Source: an uncultured Neomegalonema sp. (GTDB lineage Bacteria; Pseudomonadota; Alphaproteobacteria; Rhodobacterales; Rhodobacteraceae). From it: DNA of 54,449 nt. Of the stretch, positions 34,488-43,225 are shown piece by piece. The notes under the pieces were generated by a model. The model was not told where the DNA came from. It saw only the letters and a list, made by a program, of their open reading frames with translations, and did no database searches. How positions within the stretch are numbered: the first letter of the stretch is position 1; each line of letters opens with the position of its first letter. The stretch lies in assembly GCA_937958625.1 (NCBI GenBank), contig CALGNO010000183.1, forward strand, positions 1 to 54,449, given 5' to 3'. The translations under genes and the position numbers were made by a program.

Positions 34488-35000
34488 TCACGCGTTACTC
34501 GCGTTAAAGCGGCTAAGCGCCGTGCGGATTTCTTCGGCGAGGTCGGTGCGTTCTTCGGGCGTCAGGAAGCCGCCGATGGCAACGGCGCGATCCTGTTGGC
34601 GCAGGATCAGCTGGTTCTCGACCTCTCGGGTCGTGCGCACCATCACGCGGGTCCAATAGGGCTGAAACTCCCAGCGTTTGGGCGCGCGCTTGGGATGGTC
34701 GGCCTCGATCACCAGACGGTCGCCATCGAAATGCAGGCGCTCGGTATAGCGGCCCTCGCGGTTGTTGGCGGCAAAGGCCCAGACGACGCAGCCGAACACG
34801 ACGACGATGAACGGGATGATCATCAACAGCGCGGTGGCGAGGCCGGGGCGCGAGACTGTCGAACCAGGTGCCGTCGCGGTCATCAGGAAAAAGACGCCGA
34901 AGCAAAGCGCGAGCAATATCAGAAAGATACGCAACCCGCCGCGTGTCAACGACCGGCTCGGCCACAGCTCGACATGCCAGCCTCGCACGCCCTGCGACAC
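34488..35000 (-). CDS. DUF2244 membrane protein
   Basis: The product is 170 residues from the GTG at 35000. It opens with VELWPSRSLTRGG, the DUF2244 start pattern, followed by two membrane helices (LRIFLILLALCFGVFFLM and LLMIIPFIVVVFGCVVWAFAA) and a C-terminal soluble part (LHFDGDRLVIEADHPKRAPKRWEFQPYWTRV). DUF2244 proteins are common in alphaproteobacteria next to cytochrome oxidase genes and have no known function. A longer frame from a TTG at 35057 is possible, but it would run through the ctaD terminator hairpin, so I reject it. A second GTG at 34988 is an alternative start. Confidence 0.7.
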   Translation of the reverse strand: MSQGVRGWHVELWPSRSLTRGGLRIFLILLALCFGVFFLMTATAPGSTVSRPGLATALLMIIPFIVVVFGCVVWAFAANNREGRYTERLHFDGDRLVIEADHPKRAPKRWEFQPYWTRVMVRTTREVENQLILRQQDRAVAIGGFLTPEERTDLAEEIRTALSRFNASNA

Positions 35001-35001
35001 G

Positions 35002-35035
35002 AAAAAGCCGCCCGAAGACTGGTCTCCGGGCGGCT
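35002..35035 (-). terminator. Intrinsic terminator of ctaD
   Basis: AGCCGCCCG (35006-35014) and CGGGCGGCT (35027-35035) form a 9-bp stem that continues inward with AGA/TCT around a CTGG loop. On the minus strand it is followed by TTTTTC. It starts 28 bases past the ctaD stop and just before the DUF2244 start. Confidence 0.85.
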
Positions 35036-35062
35036 CGTATGGTGCTTGAGTACCCAAGGGAC

Positions 35063-36691
35063 TTAGTGAGCCGGTGTGTCTTTAATGACGGGCAGCGTCT
35101 CGAAGGTGTGCGCCGGTGGCGGCGACGTCAGGGTCCATTCCAGCGTATCCGCGCCGTGGCCCCAGTAATTCGGCTCGACCTGACGGCCCCGCAGGATCGT
35201 GTAGAACACGATGCCGATGAACAGCAGAAACGACAGACCGGAGATAAAGGCACCGATGGACGACACGAAATTCCAGCCCGCGAACGCCTCGGAATAATCG
35301 AGATAGCGGCGCGGCATACCCTGGAAACCGAGGAAATGCTGCGGGAAGAACGTGATGTTCACGCCGATGAACATCGACCAGAAGTGCACTTTGCCCCAAA
35401 ATTCAGGGTACTGGCGACCGGACATCTTGCCGAGCCAGTAATACATCCCGGCGAACAGGCCCATCGCCGCACCAATCGACATGACGTAGTGGAAGTGGGC
35501 AACGACGTAGTAAGTGTCGTGCAAAGCGCGGTCTACGCCAGCCTGCGACAGAACGATGCCGGTCACACCGCCGAGGGTGAAGAGGAAGATGACCCCGACC
35601 GCAAACAGCATCGGCGTGTCGAAGCGGATCGACCCGCCCCACATCGTCGCGATCCACGAGAAGATCTTGATCCCCGTCGGCACCGCGATCACCATCGTCG
35701 CGAGCATGAAGTAGGCTTGGGTATCGACCTTGATCCCCGACGTATACATGTGATGCGCCCACACGACGAAGCCGAGAATACCAATCCCGATCATCGCCCA
35801 GACCATGCCCATATAGCCGAAGACCGGCTTGTTGGAAAACGTCGCGATAACGTGGCTGACGATGCCGAAGGCAGGCAGAATGATGATGTAGACCTCGGGG
35901 TGTCCGAAGAACCACAGCAGATGCTGATAGAGAATCGGATCACCGCCACCGGCAGGATCGAAGAACGCCGTCGAGAAGTTACGGTCCATCAGCAGCATGG
36001 TGATGGCACCGGCCAGAACCGGCAGGGCGAGCAGGATCAGCAGTGCGGTGACAAAGATCGACCAGGGGAACAGCGGCACCTTGAACAGGCTCATGCCCGG
36101 TGCGCGCATGTTCAGGAACGTGGTGATAATGTTGATCGCACCGAGAATAGACGACGCACCCGACAGGTGAACCGCAAAGATCGCAAGGTCGGTCGCCATC
36201 CCCGGCGATCCGCTGGTCGAGAGCGGCGCATAGAGCACCCAGCCGACGCCGGACCCCCCATCCACAAAGGCAGAGACACAGGCCAGCGTGCCGCCTGCCG
36301 TGAACAGCCAATAGCTGAGGTTGTTCAGCCGCGGGAACGCCATATCCGGCGCACCGATCATCAACGGCATGAAATAGTTACCGAAACCGCCGAACAGGCC
36401 GGGGATCAGCACGAAGAACATCATCAGGATGCCGTGGGCCGTGATTGCCACGTTCCACATCTGACCGTCCGGCGCGCCGGTTTCGTCGGTCATGAACTGC
36501 ACGCCGGGATACATCAGCTCGGCGCGCATCGCCATCGAGAACAGAATGGCGATGAGGCCGAAAAAGCCCGCCGTCCAGAGGTAGAGAACCCCGATATCTT
36601 TATGGTTCGTGGAACAGAACCAACGGGTAAAAAACCCCATTTCCTCGTGATCGCCGTGGGCGTTGTCCTGCCCGACGCTGACTTCGGCCAT
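35063..36691 (-). CDS. ctaD: Cytochrome c oxidase subunit I (aa3-type)
   Basis: Subunit I reduces oxygen to water and pumps protons, using heme a and the heme a3-CuB centre in the inner membrane. The 542-residue product has twelve membrane helices and the ligand motifs: [11 protein letters not shown] (heme a His), [17 protein letters not shown] (CuB His and cross-linked Tyr), [10 protein letters not shown] (two CuB His), [10 protein letters not shown] (heme a3 and heme a His). [21 protein letters not shown] and the His-Asp-rich N terminus fit alphaproteobacterial CtaD. The start at 36691 has AAGGAG upstream. The other oxidase genes are not adjacent. Confidence 0.97.
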   Translation of the reverse strand: MAEVSVGQDNAHGDHEEMGFFTRWFCSTNHKDIGVLYLWTAGFFGLIAILFSMAMRAELMYPGVQFMTDETGAPDGQMWNVAITAHGILMMFFVLIPGLFGGFGNYFMPLMIGAPDMAFPRLNNLSYWLFTAGGTLACVSAFVDGGSGVGWVLYAPLSTSGSPGMATDLAIFAVHLSGASSILGAINIITTFLNMRAPGMSLFKVPLFPWSIFVTALLILLALPVLAGAITMLLMDRNFSTAFFDPAGGGDPILYQHLLWFFGHPEVYIIILPAFGIVSHVIATFSNKPVFGYMGMVWAMIGIGILGFVVWAHHMYTSGIKVDTQAYFMLATMVIAVPTGIKIFSWIATMWGGSIRFDTPMLFAVGVIFLFTLGGVTGIVLSQAGVDRALHDTYYVVAHFHYVMSIGAAMGLFAGMYYWLGKMSGRQYPEFWGKVHFWSMFIGVNITFFPQHFLGFQGMPRRYLDYSEAFAGWNFVSSIGAFISGLSFLLFIGIVFYTILRGRQVEPNYWGHGADTLEWTLTSPPPAHTFETLPVIKDTPAH

Positions 36692-36764
36692 ATTGGCAGC
36701 TCCTTGTCGTGTTTCCGGCGCGCAACGGCGCACCGAGTCACATACTCTCTTGCGGTTGTTTCGT

Positions 36765-36793
36765 GAACTAGCCGAATGCACTCAATTTGACAA
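36765..36793 (-). promoter_or_regulatory. Candidate promoter of ctaD
   Basis: On the minus strand TTGTCA (36793-36788) and TAGTTC (36770-36765) are 17 bases apart, about 75 bases before the ctaD start. The -10 element is weak. This is a by-eye match only. Confidence 0.35.
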
Positions 36794-36833
36794 TGCGACG
36801 GCGTTGTTTTCGTGCGGGGCGAAGCGTCGCGGC

Positions 36834-36851
36834 GAAAGGGTTAACCCTTTC
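36834..36851. repeat. Perfect 18-bp palindrome at the end of the COG3146 gene
   Basis: GAAAGGGTTAACCCTTTC is a perfect palindrome spanning the stop codon of the gene at 36841-38016. It may be a protein-binding or chromosome-organisation site. It has no T-tract and is too short to be a convincing terminator. Confidence 0.4.
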
Positions 36852-38016
36852 TGAACGGGGTATGCGCGCCCAGCACCTCGATCTCGTAATCCACCGCCCT
36901 CCGTTCCTGTTCGAGATAGTGGGCGATGGCGCGGCGAAAGTCGGGGTTGGTGATCCAGTGGGCCGACCAGGTTTCCGTCGGCTCATAGCCGCGTGCCAGC
37001 TTGTGTTCGCCCTGGGCACCCGCCTCGACCGTCTTCAGCCCATGGCGGATTGCGTAGTCGATGGCGCGGTAATAGCAGATCTCGAAATGCAGGCACGGGT
37101 GGTCTTCAAGGCATCCCCAGTAACGCCCGTAGAGCGTGTCCCGTCCGATGACGTTCAACGCCCCGGCGACCCACTCACCCTCGCGGCGGGCAAAGACGAG
37201 CAGAATATCGTCGCGCAGCGCCCCCTGCGCGATCTCGAAGAACGAGCGGGTCAAGTAAGGCCGCCCGTATTTTCGCGCCCCGGTATCCTGATAGAACGAC
37301 CAGAACGCATCCCAGTGCTCGGGCTGGATGGCATCACCGGTCAGCTCGACGATCTCGACATTCTCGATCGCCTTTGCCCGTTCCTTGCGGATCGCCTTGC
37401 GCTTGCGCGAGGCCAGACTGGCGAGGAAGGCATCAAAATCGGCGTAGTCGTAGTTTTTCCAGTGAAATTGCTGGTTCTTGCGAGTCAAAAACTCCCGGTC
37501 TTCCAGCCGCTCGGCCTCCCCGGCGGTACAAAAGATCAAATGCAGCGAGGACAGCTCGTTATCGCTGGCAATCTTCGAGGCGCCCGCCACCAGTGCCGCC
37601 TCGGCCAGCGCAGCATCCGCATCGGGGGCAAGCAGCAAACGCTTGCCGGTCACGGGGGTAAAGGGCGTGGCCGACAGCAGCTTTGGATAATAATCACCGC
37701 CCGCGCGCTCGAACGCCTGCGCCCAGCCATGGTCAAATACGTATTCGCCCTGAGAGTGACTTTTTGCATAGAGCGGCATCGCCCCCAGCAAGGCCCCGTC
37801 CGCATCCTCGGCAAGCATATGCTTGGGGTCCCAGCCCTGCCGCCAATGGGCCGACCCGCTCTCCTCGAAGGCATCAAGCCAGCGATGGGTCAGAAAAGGG
37901 TTCAGCGCCCTGCCCCCGTCCGCCGCCTCTGGCGCGGCACAGGCATCCCATGTCTTTGCGTCAACGTCACTGATAGTGTTCAGCAATCGGATCGAGATGG
38001 CGGTGCCGTTTTCCAT
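36841..38016 (-). CDS. GNAT-like acyltransferase, COG3146/DUF482 family
   Basis: The 391-residue product matches the family annotated as peptidoglycan biosynthesis/recognition or GNAT N-acetyltransferase (COG3146). Features include LNPFLTHRWLDAFEESGSA near the start, the charged ASRKRKAIRKERAKA, YQDTGARKYGRPYLTRSFF, and the C-terminal ALNVIGRDTLYGRYWGCLEDHPCLHFEICYYRAIDYAI and GAQGEHKLARGYEPT. The fold is a tandem GNAT like FemX, but the acyl donor and acceptor are not known. It lies between ctaD (same direction, downstream) and the divergent MATE gene, with 64 bases between start codons. Confidence 0.85.
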   Translation of the reverse strand: MENGTAISIRLLNTISDVDAKTWDACAAPEAADGGRALNPFLTHRWLDAFEESGSAHWRQGWDPKHMLAEDADGALLGAMPLYAKSHSQGEYVFDHGWAQAFERAGGDYYPKLLSATPFTPVTGKRLLLAPDADAALAEAALVAGASKIASDNELSSLHLIFCTAGEAERLEDREFLTRKNQQFHWKNYDYADFDAFLASLASRKRKAIRKERAKAIENVEIVELTGDAIQPEHWDAFWSFYQDTGARKYGRPYLTRSFFEIAQGALRDDILLVFARREGEWVAGALNVIGRDTLYGRYWGCLEDHPCLHFEICYYRAIDYAIRHGLKTVEAGAQGEHKLARGYEPTETWSAHWITNPDFRRAIAHYLEQERRAVDYEIEVLGAHTPFRKG

Positions 38017-38080
38017 CCCTTGCTAGATGCTGCGGCGGCAATGGTGGTCAAGGGCGGTAAAACCTGCGTTAGTCCGCGTC

Positions 38081-39427
38081 ATGAAGACTGACGACGACCT
38101 CACCCAAGGCTCCATCATTCAACATCTGATCCGCCTGTCGATCCCGGCGTCGATGGGGATGGTTTTCAACACCCTCTACAACCTGACCGACCTGTGGTTT
38201 GCGGGCGGCATTTCGGACGCCGCTCTCGCGGGCATGTCGATTGCCGGAAGTGTCTTTTTCCTGCTGATCGGCATCGGTGCAGGGGTCCAGACCGGAACAT
38301 CGGCCATGGTTGCCTCGGATGTGGGGCGCAAGCGGTCCGATCTGGTGCAAGGTTGGGTCGATCACGCTTTCGGGATTGCGATAGCGGCCTCGGTTATCGC
38401 GATTATCGCCGGATGGTGGGCGGGCGACCCGCTGATCGCGCTGTTGGGTGCCGAGGCAGACAGTGCGCCGCTGGCGTGGGCTTATCTGAGTGTCACACTG
38501 CTCGGGACAGTGTTCTTTCTGCTGACATCCGTGGCGGCGGGCGCGTTGATTGCGCTGGGTGATACCAAGTCGAACCGCAATGCTCTGGCAGCGGGTCTTG
38601 TCGCCAATTTCGCTTTGAACCCGCTCTTGATCTACGGATTTGATTTCGGCGTTGCCGGACTGGCCGGAGCAACCGTCATTATCAAGGCGGCGACGGCCCT
38701 TTTCCTGTTTTACGTGCTGCGCAAGCGGCTGGGCCAGTGGAGCAAGCCCCGCTTTGCAGCCGATGCTTGGCGCAGGCTGCTGGGCCAAATCCTGCCCGCC
38801 AGCTTCAACATGCTGACGATCATTCTGGGCAGCTTCATCACGATCTATTTTATCGGCAGGTTCGGCGACAACCGGGTTGCGGGGTACAATGTCGGCTTGC
38901 GGCTGGAGCAAGTGCTGCTCTTGCCCGCCCTCGGCATGAATGCGGCAGTGATGGCGGTTGCGGGCCAGAATTTCGGCGCGGGCCAGCCCGAGCGGGTTCG
39001 CGAGACCTACCTGTCTGCAATCAAGCTCGGCCTCGCCATGGCGGCGGTATTCATACCGGTGATGGTTTTCGGCGCGCCGACGCTTGTAAGGTTCTTTTCC
39101 GATGATCCGGTGATTGTGGAGACGGGCAGCACCTATCTGCGCATCGATGCGATTGCTTATTTTGCCTACACCGTGCTGTTCCTGTCCGTCGCCGTTCTTC
39201 AGGCGCAGCAAAGGCCGATGTTCCCGATGGTCCTTGGCATTGGCAGGCAGCTTGTCGTCCCGGCGCTGATCAATTTCGTGCTGATCGTGTGGCTCGGGAT
39301 GCCGATGATCTCGATATTCATCACGCTGGTCTGTGTCGTGGTTCTCGCGGCGGCCCTGTCACACTGGTGGACGATGAAACAGCTCAGCGGGGCGATCAAA
39401 CCTCCGGCAGATAGCCTTCAAACGTGA
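38081..39427 (+). CDS. MATE family efflux transporter
   Basis: The 448-residue product has twelve hydrophobic segments in two homologous halves and the MATE features: LIRLSIPASMGMVFNTLYNLTDLWFAGG at the start (helix 1 and the cation site region), GAGVQTGTSAMVA, and GMNAAVMAVAGQNFGAGQPERVRETY in the second half. MATE pumps export cationic drugs or metabolites in exchange for sodium or protons. The start at 38081 gives the usual N terminus; a longer frame upstream adds unrelated residues. Its last 32 bases overlap the 3' end of the convergent phosphodiesterase gene. Confidence 0.92.
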   Translation: MKTDDDLTQGSIIQHLIRLSIPASMGMVFNTLYNLTDLWFAGGISDAALAGMSIAGSVFFLLIGIGAGVQTGTSAMVASDVGRKRSDLVQGWVDHAFGIAIAASVIAIIAGWWAGDPLIALLGAEADSAPLAWAYLSVTLLGTVFFLLTSVAAGALIALGDTKSNRNALAAGLVANFALNPLLIYGFDFGVAGLAGATVIIKAATALFLFYVLRKRLGQWSKPRFAADAWRRLLGQILPASFNMLTIILGSFITIYFIGRFGDNRVAGYNVGLRLEQVLLLPALGMNAAVMAVAGQNFGAGQPERVRETYLSAIKLGLAMAAVFIPVMVFGAPTLVRFFSDDPVIVETGSTYLRIDAIAYFAYTVLFLSVAVLQAQQRPMFPMVLGIGRQLVVPALINFVLIVWLGMPMISIFITLVCVVVLAAALSHWWTMKQLSGAIKPPADSLQT

Positions 39428-40157
39428 TCTGGTCACAGTGTTTCAGCGCCGCTTGCGCTTGTTGTTCAGAACGGATCGTCCAGCAAAAGACGGGAACGCC
39501 CTGCCCCCGTATCTCCGCAATACGCGGCGAGGGAAAGCTGGTCGCGCCGTAGGAGATGAACTCGCCCCCCACCTCCTCGAACCACCGCATCGACGCCAGA
39601 TCCTGACGATGACCGCTGGGCAGGTGTGCGTCACTCGGATGCCTGAAATCGTAGGAAACAAGGCCGCGCACGACCTCGGGCAATGTCTGCCGCACATGGT
39701 TGGCCGAGAACGGATTGAACGACATCACCGCGCAAGTGTCGACACAGCCCGCCTCGCGCAAAACCTCGCAAACCCGGCGTTCCAGAGAACCATCGGTGGC
39801 CGTAAACCTGCCGCTCTGATCCTTGATCTCGATCATGATCGGCGCGCGCCCCCGCACCAGCGCCAGCGCCTCGGCAAGCGTCGGGATGATCTCGGCACTG
39901 TCCGCCAATTGCGTCAGGCGAAGGGTTTCGGTCGAGTGGCGCTCGATCCGGCTCTCATCACCGCACAGCCGTTCTAGCGTATAGTCGTGAAACACCATCG
40001 CCTCGCCATCGGCTGAGGGCTGAATGTCGATTTCAATACCATACCCGCCATCGACGGCGGCTTCGATAGCGGCAAGAGAGTTCTCCGGGCGACCATCGCC
40101 GTGCAGCCCGCGATGGGCAAACGGTTTGGCCCAAAACGCCGGTTGCAGGCGGCTCAT
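39396..40157 (-). CDS. Glycerophosphodiester phosphodiesterase
   Basis: The 253-residue TIM-barrel product hydrolyses glycerophosphodiesters to glycerol 3-phosphate and an alcohol. Catalytic and metal motifs are present: AHRGLHGDGRPENSLAAI (catalytic His, metal Glu), GIEIDIQPSADGEAMVFHDYTLERL (Glu/Asp metal ligands and second His) and MIEIKDQ. No signal peptide is seen, so it should act in the cytoplasm. Its start overlaps the stop of the RidA gene by ATGA, showing a two-gene operon. Confidence 0.92.
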   Translation of the reverse strand: MSRLQPAFWAKPFAHRGLHGDGRPENSLAAIEAAVDGGYGIEIDIQPSADGEAMVFHDYTLERLCGDESRIERHSTETLRLTQLADSAEIIPTLAEALALVRGRAPIMIEIKDQSGRFTATDGSLERRVCEVLREAGCVDTCAVMSFNPFSANHVRQTLPEVVRGLVSYDFRHPSDAHLPSGHRQDLASMRWFEEVGGEFISYGATSFPSPRIAEIRGQGVPVFCWTIRSEQQAQAALKHCDQITFEGYLPEV

Positions 40158-40621
40158 TCGCTCACTTCGAACAGGCCCTCGACTTCGACCGACACACCGC
40201 GAGGCAGGGCCGCGACGCCGACCGCCGCCCTTGCATGAGCACCGGCCTCGCCGAATACCGCCGCCATTAGGTCGGATGCGCCGTTGATAACCGTCGGATG
40301 CTGTTCAAACTCCGGCGTCGACGCGACGAAGCCGCCAAGACGCACAACCCGAGTCACCCGCGAGAGGTCACCGTCACAGGCGGCCTTTACCTGTGCGAGA
40401 ATGTTGATCGCGCACAGCCGCGCGGCCTTCACGCCCTCTTCCAGATCGACATCATCGCCAAGCCGCCCGAGATAGCGGCACTCGCCATCGACCATGGGCA
40501 GCTGTCCTGACACGAACACGAGATTCCCCGTCTTGACGAAGGGGACATAGTTCGCCGCCGGTGCCGGTGCATCGGGCAACGTCACGCCCTCCGCGATCAG
40601 TCTCTCGTCGATACTGTCCAT
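40154..40621 (-). CDS. RidA family protein
   Basis: The 155-residue product belongs to the YjgF/YER057c/UK114 (RidA) family, trimeric enzymes that deaminate reactive enamine/imine intermediates released by PLP enzymes. Family stretches are NLVFVSGQLPMVDGECRYLGRLGDDVDLEEGVKAARLCAINIL and RVVRLGGFVAST. The canonical catalytic Arg-Glu region near the C terminus is only partly recognisable (ARAAVGVAALPRGVSVEVEGLFEV). It fits the longer RidA subgroup (about 150 residues). It is upstream of and coupled to the phosphodiesterase gene and divergent from betI. Confidence 0.9.
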   Translation of the reverse strand: MDSIDERLIAEGVTLPDAPAPAANYVPFVKTGNLVFVSGQLPMVDGECRYLGRLGDDVDLEEGVKAARLCAINILAQVKAACDGDLSRVTRVVRLGGFVASTPEFEQHPTVINGASDLMAAVFGEAGAHARAAVGVAALPRGVSVEVEGLFEVSE

Positions 40622-40672
40622 GACGGTCCCCTGTTATTCCGTACAAGAACCCTAATCATGCCCGCCCTCATT

Positions 40673-40704
40673 CCTCAAGCAGAACGGGCCTCAAGCAGAA
40701 CGGG
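40673..40704. repeat. Two perfect 16-bp tandem repeats upstream of betI
   Basis: The unit CCTCAAGCAGAACGGG occurs twice without a gap in the ridA/betI intergenic region, ending 13 bases before the betI -35 box. It could be a replication-slippage duplication or a pair of regulator sites. Confidence 0.6.
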
Positions 40705-40717
40705 CTTCGCGGCGGGA

Positions 40718-40745
40718 TTGACAGGCGCGCGATTTTTTATTGAAT
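40718..40745 (+). promoter_or_regulatory. betI-betA promoter
   Basis: TTGACA at 40718-40723, a perfect consensus -35, and TTGAAT at 40740-40745 are 16 bases apart. The -10 half lies inside the palindromic operator, so repressor binding would block RNA polymerase. Confidence 0.6.
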
Positions 40746-40760
40746 GACCATTCAATAAAA
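40735..40760. promoter_or_regulatory. BetI operator
   Basis: A perfect 26-bp palindrome has arms TTTTATTGAATG and CATTCAATAAAA around two central bases. Its core, ATTGAA with an inverted ATTCAAT, matches known BetI boxes, from which choline releases the repressor. It sits 12 bases before the betI start, giving autoregulation and control of betA. Confidence 0.85.
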
Positions 40761-40772
40761 ACGAGAGCGCCC

Positions 40773-41351
40773 ATGCCCCGACTCGGAATGGCCCCCCTGC
40801 GCCGCACCCAGCTTATTGATGCGACGATCCAGTGCATCCATGAGGAGGGCGTCGGTCGTGCCTCGGTCCAGCGGATCAGCCGTCGGGCGGGTCTCTCCCC
40901 CGGCATTGTCGCGCATTATTTCGATGACAAGGAGGGCTTGCTGGTCGCGACGTTGCGTCGCCTGAACAAGAGGCTATCGGATGAGACGATCCGCCGGATG
41001 CACCAAGCGAAAACACCGCGCGACCGCCTCTGGGCGATCATCGACGCCCATTTCGAGCCTGTGCATTTTGCCCCCGACACCGTCGATGCGTGGTTCGCGC
41101 TCTGGGGCAAAGTCCGCGAAATACCGGAATTACAGCGCGTTCATCGCGTCTATGAGGCGCGCCTGCGCTCGAACCTGCGCCATTCAGTACGGCCCCTCGT
41201 CGCGGCGGAGCGGGTGTTGCCGGTCGCCGATGCCCTTGGCGCGATGATCGACGGGCTTTGGGCCAAGGCCGCGCAGCCGACCACCGAGATCGACGCCGAT
41301 GCCGCTCGGGCCGTCTTCGCTGACGTTCTAGACCGCGTGCTGGATCACTGA
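40773..41351 (+). CDS. betI: TetR-family repressor of choline catabolism
   Basis: The 192-residue product matches Bet[27 protein letters not shown], a helix-turn-helix ([28 protein letters not shown]) and the effector domain ([29 protein letters not shown]). BetI represses glycine-betaine synthesis genes until choline is present. The start at 40773 is the family start; an upstream ATG would lie inside the operator. betA follows by one base, so both are one transcript. Confidence 0.93.
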   Translation: MPRLGMAPLRRTQLIDATIQCIHEEGVGRASVQRISRRAGLSPGIVAHYFDDKEGLLVATLRRLNKRLSDETIRRMHQAKTPRDRLWAIIDAHFEPVHFAPDTVDAWFALWGKVREIPELQRVHRVYEARLRSNLRHSVRPLVAAERVLPVADALGAMIDGLWAKAAQPTTEIDADAARAVFADVLDRVLDH

Positions 41352-41352
41352 C

Positions 41353-43014
41353 ATGGAAGCGGATTTCGTCATCATCGGGTCGGGATCAGCGGGCAGCGCC
41401 CTCGCCTATCGTCTCAGCGAAAGCGGCGAGCATACTGTTCTGGTGTTGGAATATGGCGGCTCGGATTGGGGACCGTTTATCCAGATGCCGGGTGCGCTGT
41501 CCTATCCGATGAACATGAAGCGCTACGATTGGGGGTTCGAATCCGACTCCGAACCGCATCTCGGCGGACGTCGCCTGCATTGTCCGCGCGGCAAGGTTCT
41601 CGGCGGATCGAGTTCGATCAACGGCATGGTCTATGTGCGCGGCCACGCGCGCGACTTCGACCACTGGGCCGAGAATGGCGCGACCGGCTGGGGCTACGCC
41701 AATGTCGCGCCCTATTTCGACCGGATGGAAAGTTGGCATCCCGGTCCCCATGGCGGCGATCCAGACTGGCGCGGAACCGATGGCCCGCTGCATGTCACCC
41801 GGGGCAAGCGCGCGAACCCGCTCTACACCGCCTTCGTCGAGGCGGGTGTGCAAGCGGGGTTCGAGCGAACCCACGACTACAATGGCGAACAGCAAGAGGG
41901 CTTCGGCCCGATGGAGCAGACGGTCTGGAAAGGCAGACGCTGGTCGGCGGCCAATGCCTATCTCCGACCTGCCCTAAAGCGAGAAAACTGCAACCTCGTA
42001 TCCTGCCTTGCCCGCAAGGTCATTGTCGAACATGGCCGCGCCACGGGCGTCGAGATTCAGCGCGGCAAAAAGATCGAAACCATTCGCGCCCGGCGCGAAG
42101 TCATCGTCGCAGCCTCCTCGATCAACTCACCGAAACTCCTCATGCATTCCGGCATCGGTCCCGCCGCCCATCTGGCCGAACACGGGATTGATGTCGTCGC
42201 GGACCGTCCGGGCGTGGGGCGAAACCTTCAAGATCACCTCGAACTCTATATCCAGCAGGCAAGCTCACAGCCGATCACCCTCTATCGCTATTGGAACGTG
42301 CCATCGAAGGCCGCCATCGGAGCCCAATGGCTGTTCTCGAAAACCGGCATCGGGTCGAGCAATCAATTCGAGAGCGCTGCCTTCGTGCGCTCGCGGGCCG
42401 GTGTCGACTATCCCGACATCCAATTCCACTTTCTGCCGCTCGCCGTGCGCTATGACGGGAAGGTCGCCGCCGAGGGCCACGGCTTTCAGGCCCATGTCGG
42501 CCCGATGCGGTCTGTCTCGCGCGGGCGCATCGCCCTCAAATCGAGCGATCCGACCGATGCCCCGTCGATCCTGTTCAATTACATGAGCGACGAGACGGAC
42601 TGGAGAGACTTCCGGCACTGCATCCGCCTCGCCCGTGAAGTCTTTGCCCAAGAGGCGTTTTCGGCGTTCCGGGGCAAGGCCATTCAGCCTACGGATGATG
42701 TACAATCCGACGACGACCTCGACAGCTTTATTCGCCACAATGTCGAAAGCGCCTATCACCCCTGCGGCACCTGCCGCATCGGGGCCGCTGACGACCCCAT
42801 GGCCGTCGTTGACCCGGAGTGCCGCGTGATTGGCATCGACGGCTTGCGCGTTGCGGACAGCTCGATCTTCCTGCGCATCCCCAACGGCAATCTGAACGGC
42901 CCCTCGATCATGGTCGGCGAGAAGGCATCGGACCATATTCTCGGCAAAACGGCCCTACCCGCATCCAACCGGGAGCCGTGGATTAATCCGAGATGGCGCG
43001 AGAGTGATCGTTGA
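41353..43014 (+). CDS. betA: Choline dehydrogenase
   Basis: BetA is a membrane-associated GMC-family flavoprotein that oxidises choline to betaine aldehyde, and can take it on to glycine betaine, an osmoprotectant. The 553-residue product has the FAD-binding GSGSAG (9-14), the GMC signature 1 region ([21 protein letters not shown]), signature 2 ([19 protein letters not shown]) and the C-terminal catalytic His-rich [13 protein letters not shown], with NPNGNLNG-type end ([18 protein letters not shown]). No betB or betC follows, unlike the four-gene order common in rhizobia and some roseobacters. Confidence 0.95.
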   Translation: MEADFVIIGSGSAGSALAYRLSESGEHTVLVLEYGGSDWGPFIQMPGALSYPMNMKRYDWGFESDSEPHLGGRRLHCPRGKVLGGSSSINGMVYVRGHARDFDHWAENGATGWGYANVAPYFDRMESWHPGPHGGDPDWRGTDGPLHVTRGKRANPLYTAFVEAGVQAGFERTHDYNGEQQEGFGPMEQTVWKGRRWSAANAYLRPALKRENCNLVSCLARKVIVEHGRATGVEIQRGKKIETIRARREVIVAASSINSPKLLMHSGIGPAAHLAEHGIDVVADRPGVGRNLQDHLELYIQQASSQPITLYRYWNVPSKAAIGAQWLFSKTGIGSSNQFESAAFVRSRAGVDYPDIQFHFLPLAVRYDGKVAAEGHGFQAHVGPMRSVSRGRIALKSSDPTDAPSILFNYMSDETDWRDFRHCIRLAREVFAQEAFSAFRGKAIQPTDDVQSDDDLDSFIRHNVESAYHPCGTCRIGAADDPMAVVDPECRVIGIDGLRVADSSIFLRIPNGNLNGPSIMVGEKASDHILGKTALPASNREPWINPRWRESDR

Positions 43015-43036
43015 CCGTGAAGGCATACTAATTTAT

Positions 43037-43053
43037 TGAGACTCGTAGTCTCA
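43037..43053. promoter_or_regulatory. Inverted repeat between betA and the SulP operon
   Basis: TGAGACT, three bases and AGTCTCA form a perfect 7-bp inverted repeat in an AT-rich pocket, 23 bases past the betA stop and about 170 bases before the SulP start. It looks like a dimeric regulator site. No promoter was fixed next to it, and it could also be part of the betA 3' end. Confidence 0.4.
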
Positions 43054-43225
43054 TTTGAAAACGAGTATCGGAGCTGCCGACGACGATGAGCCAAAGACAT
43101 CGCCAGCGCAGTCGGCCTGAACCACTCGATATGAGTGTGTGGCCTTGTGCCGCGCCGTCAGCGAGTCTATTGCAAACAGGACCGTCACCGGTTTCCTCCG
43201 TTGTTCCTCTAGCCGCGAGATTGCA

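Noticed and set aside
35001-35057. TTG start of the DUF2244 gene
   Set aside because: It would place the ctaD terminator hairpin inside the coding sequence, and there is no ribosome site before the TTG.
34868-36766. Plus-strand open frame of 632 codons opposite ctaD
   Set aside because: It is antisense to a clear cytochrome oxidase gene. Its product is rich in Arg, His and Asp without any domain, which is typical of shadow frames in GC-rich DNA.
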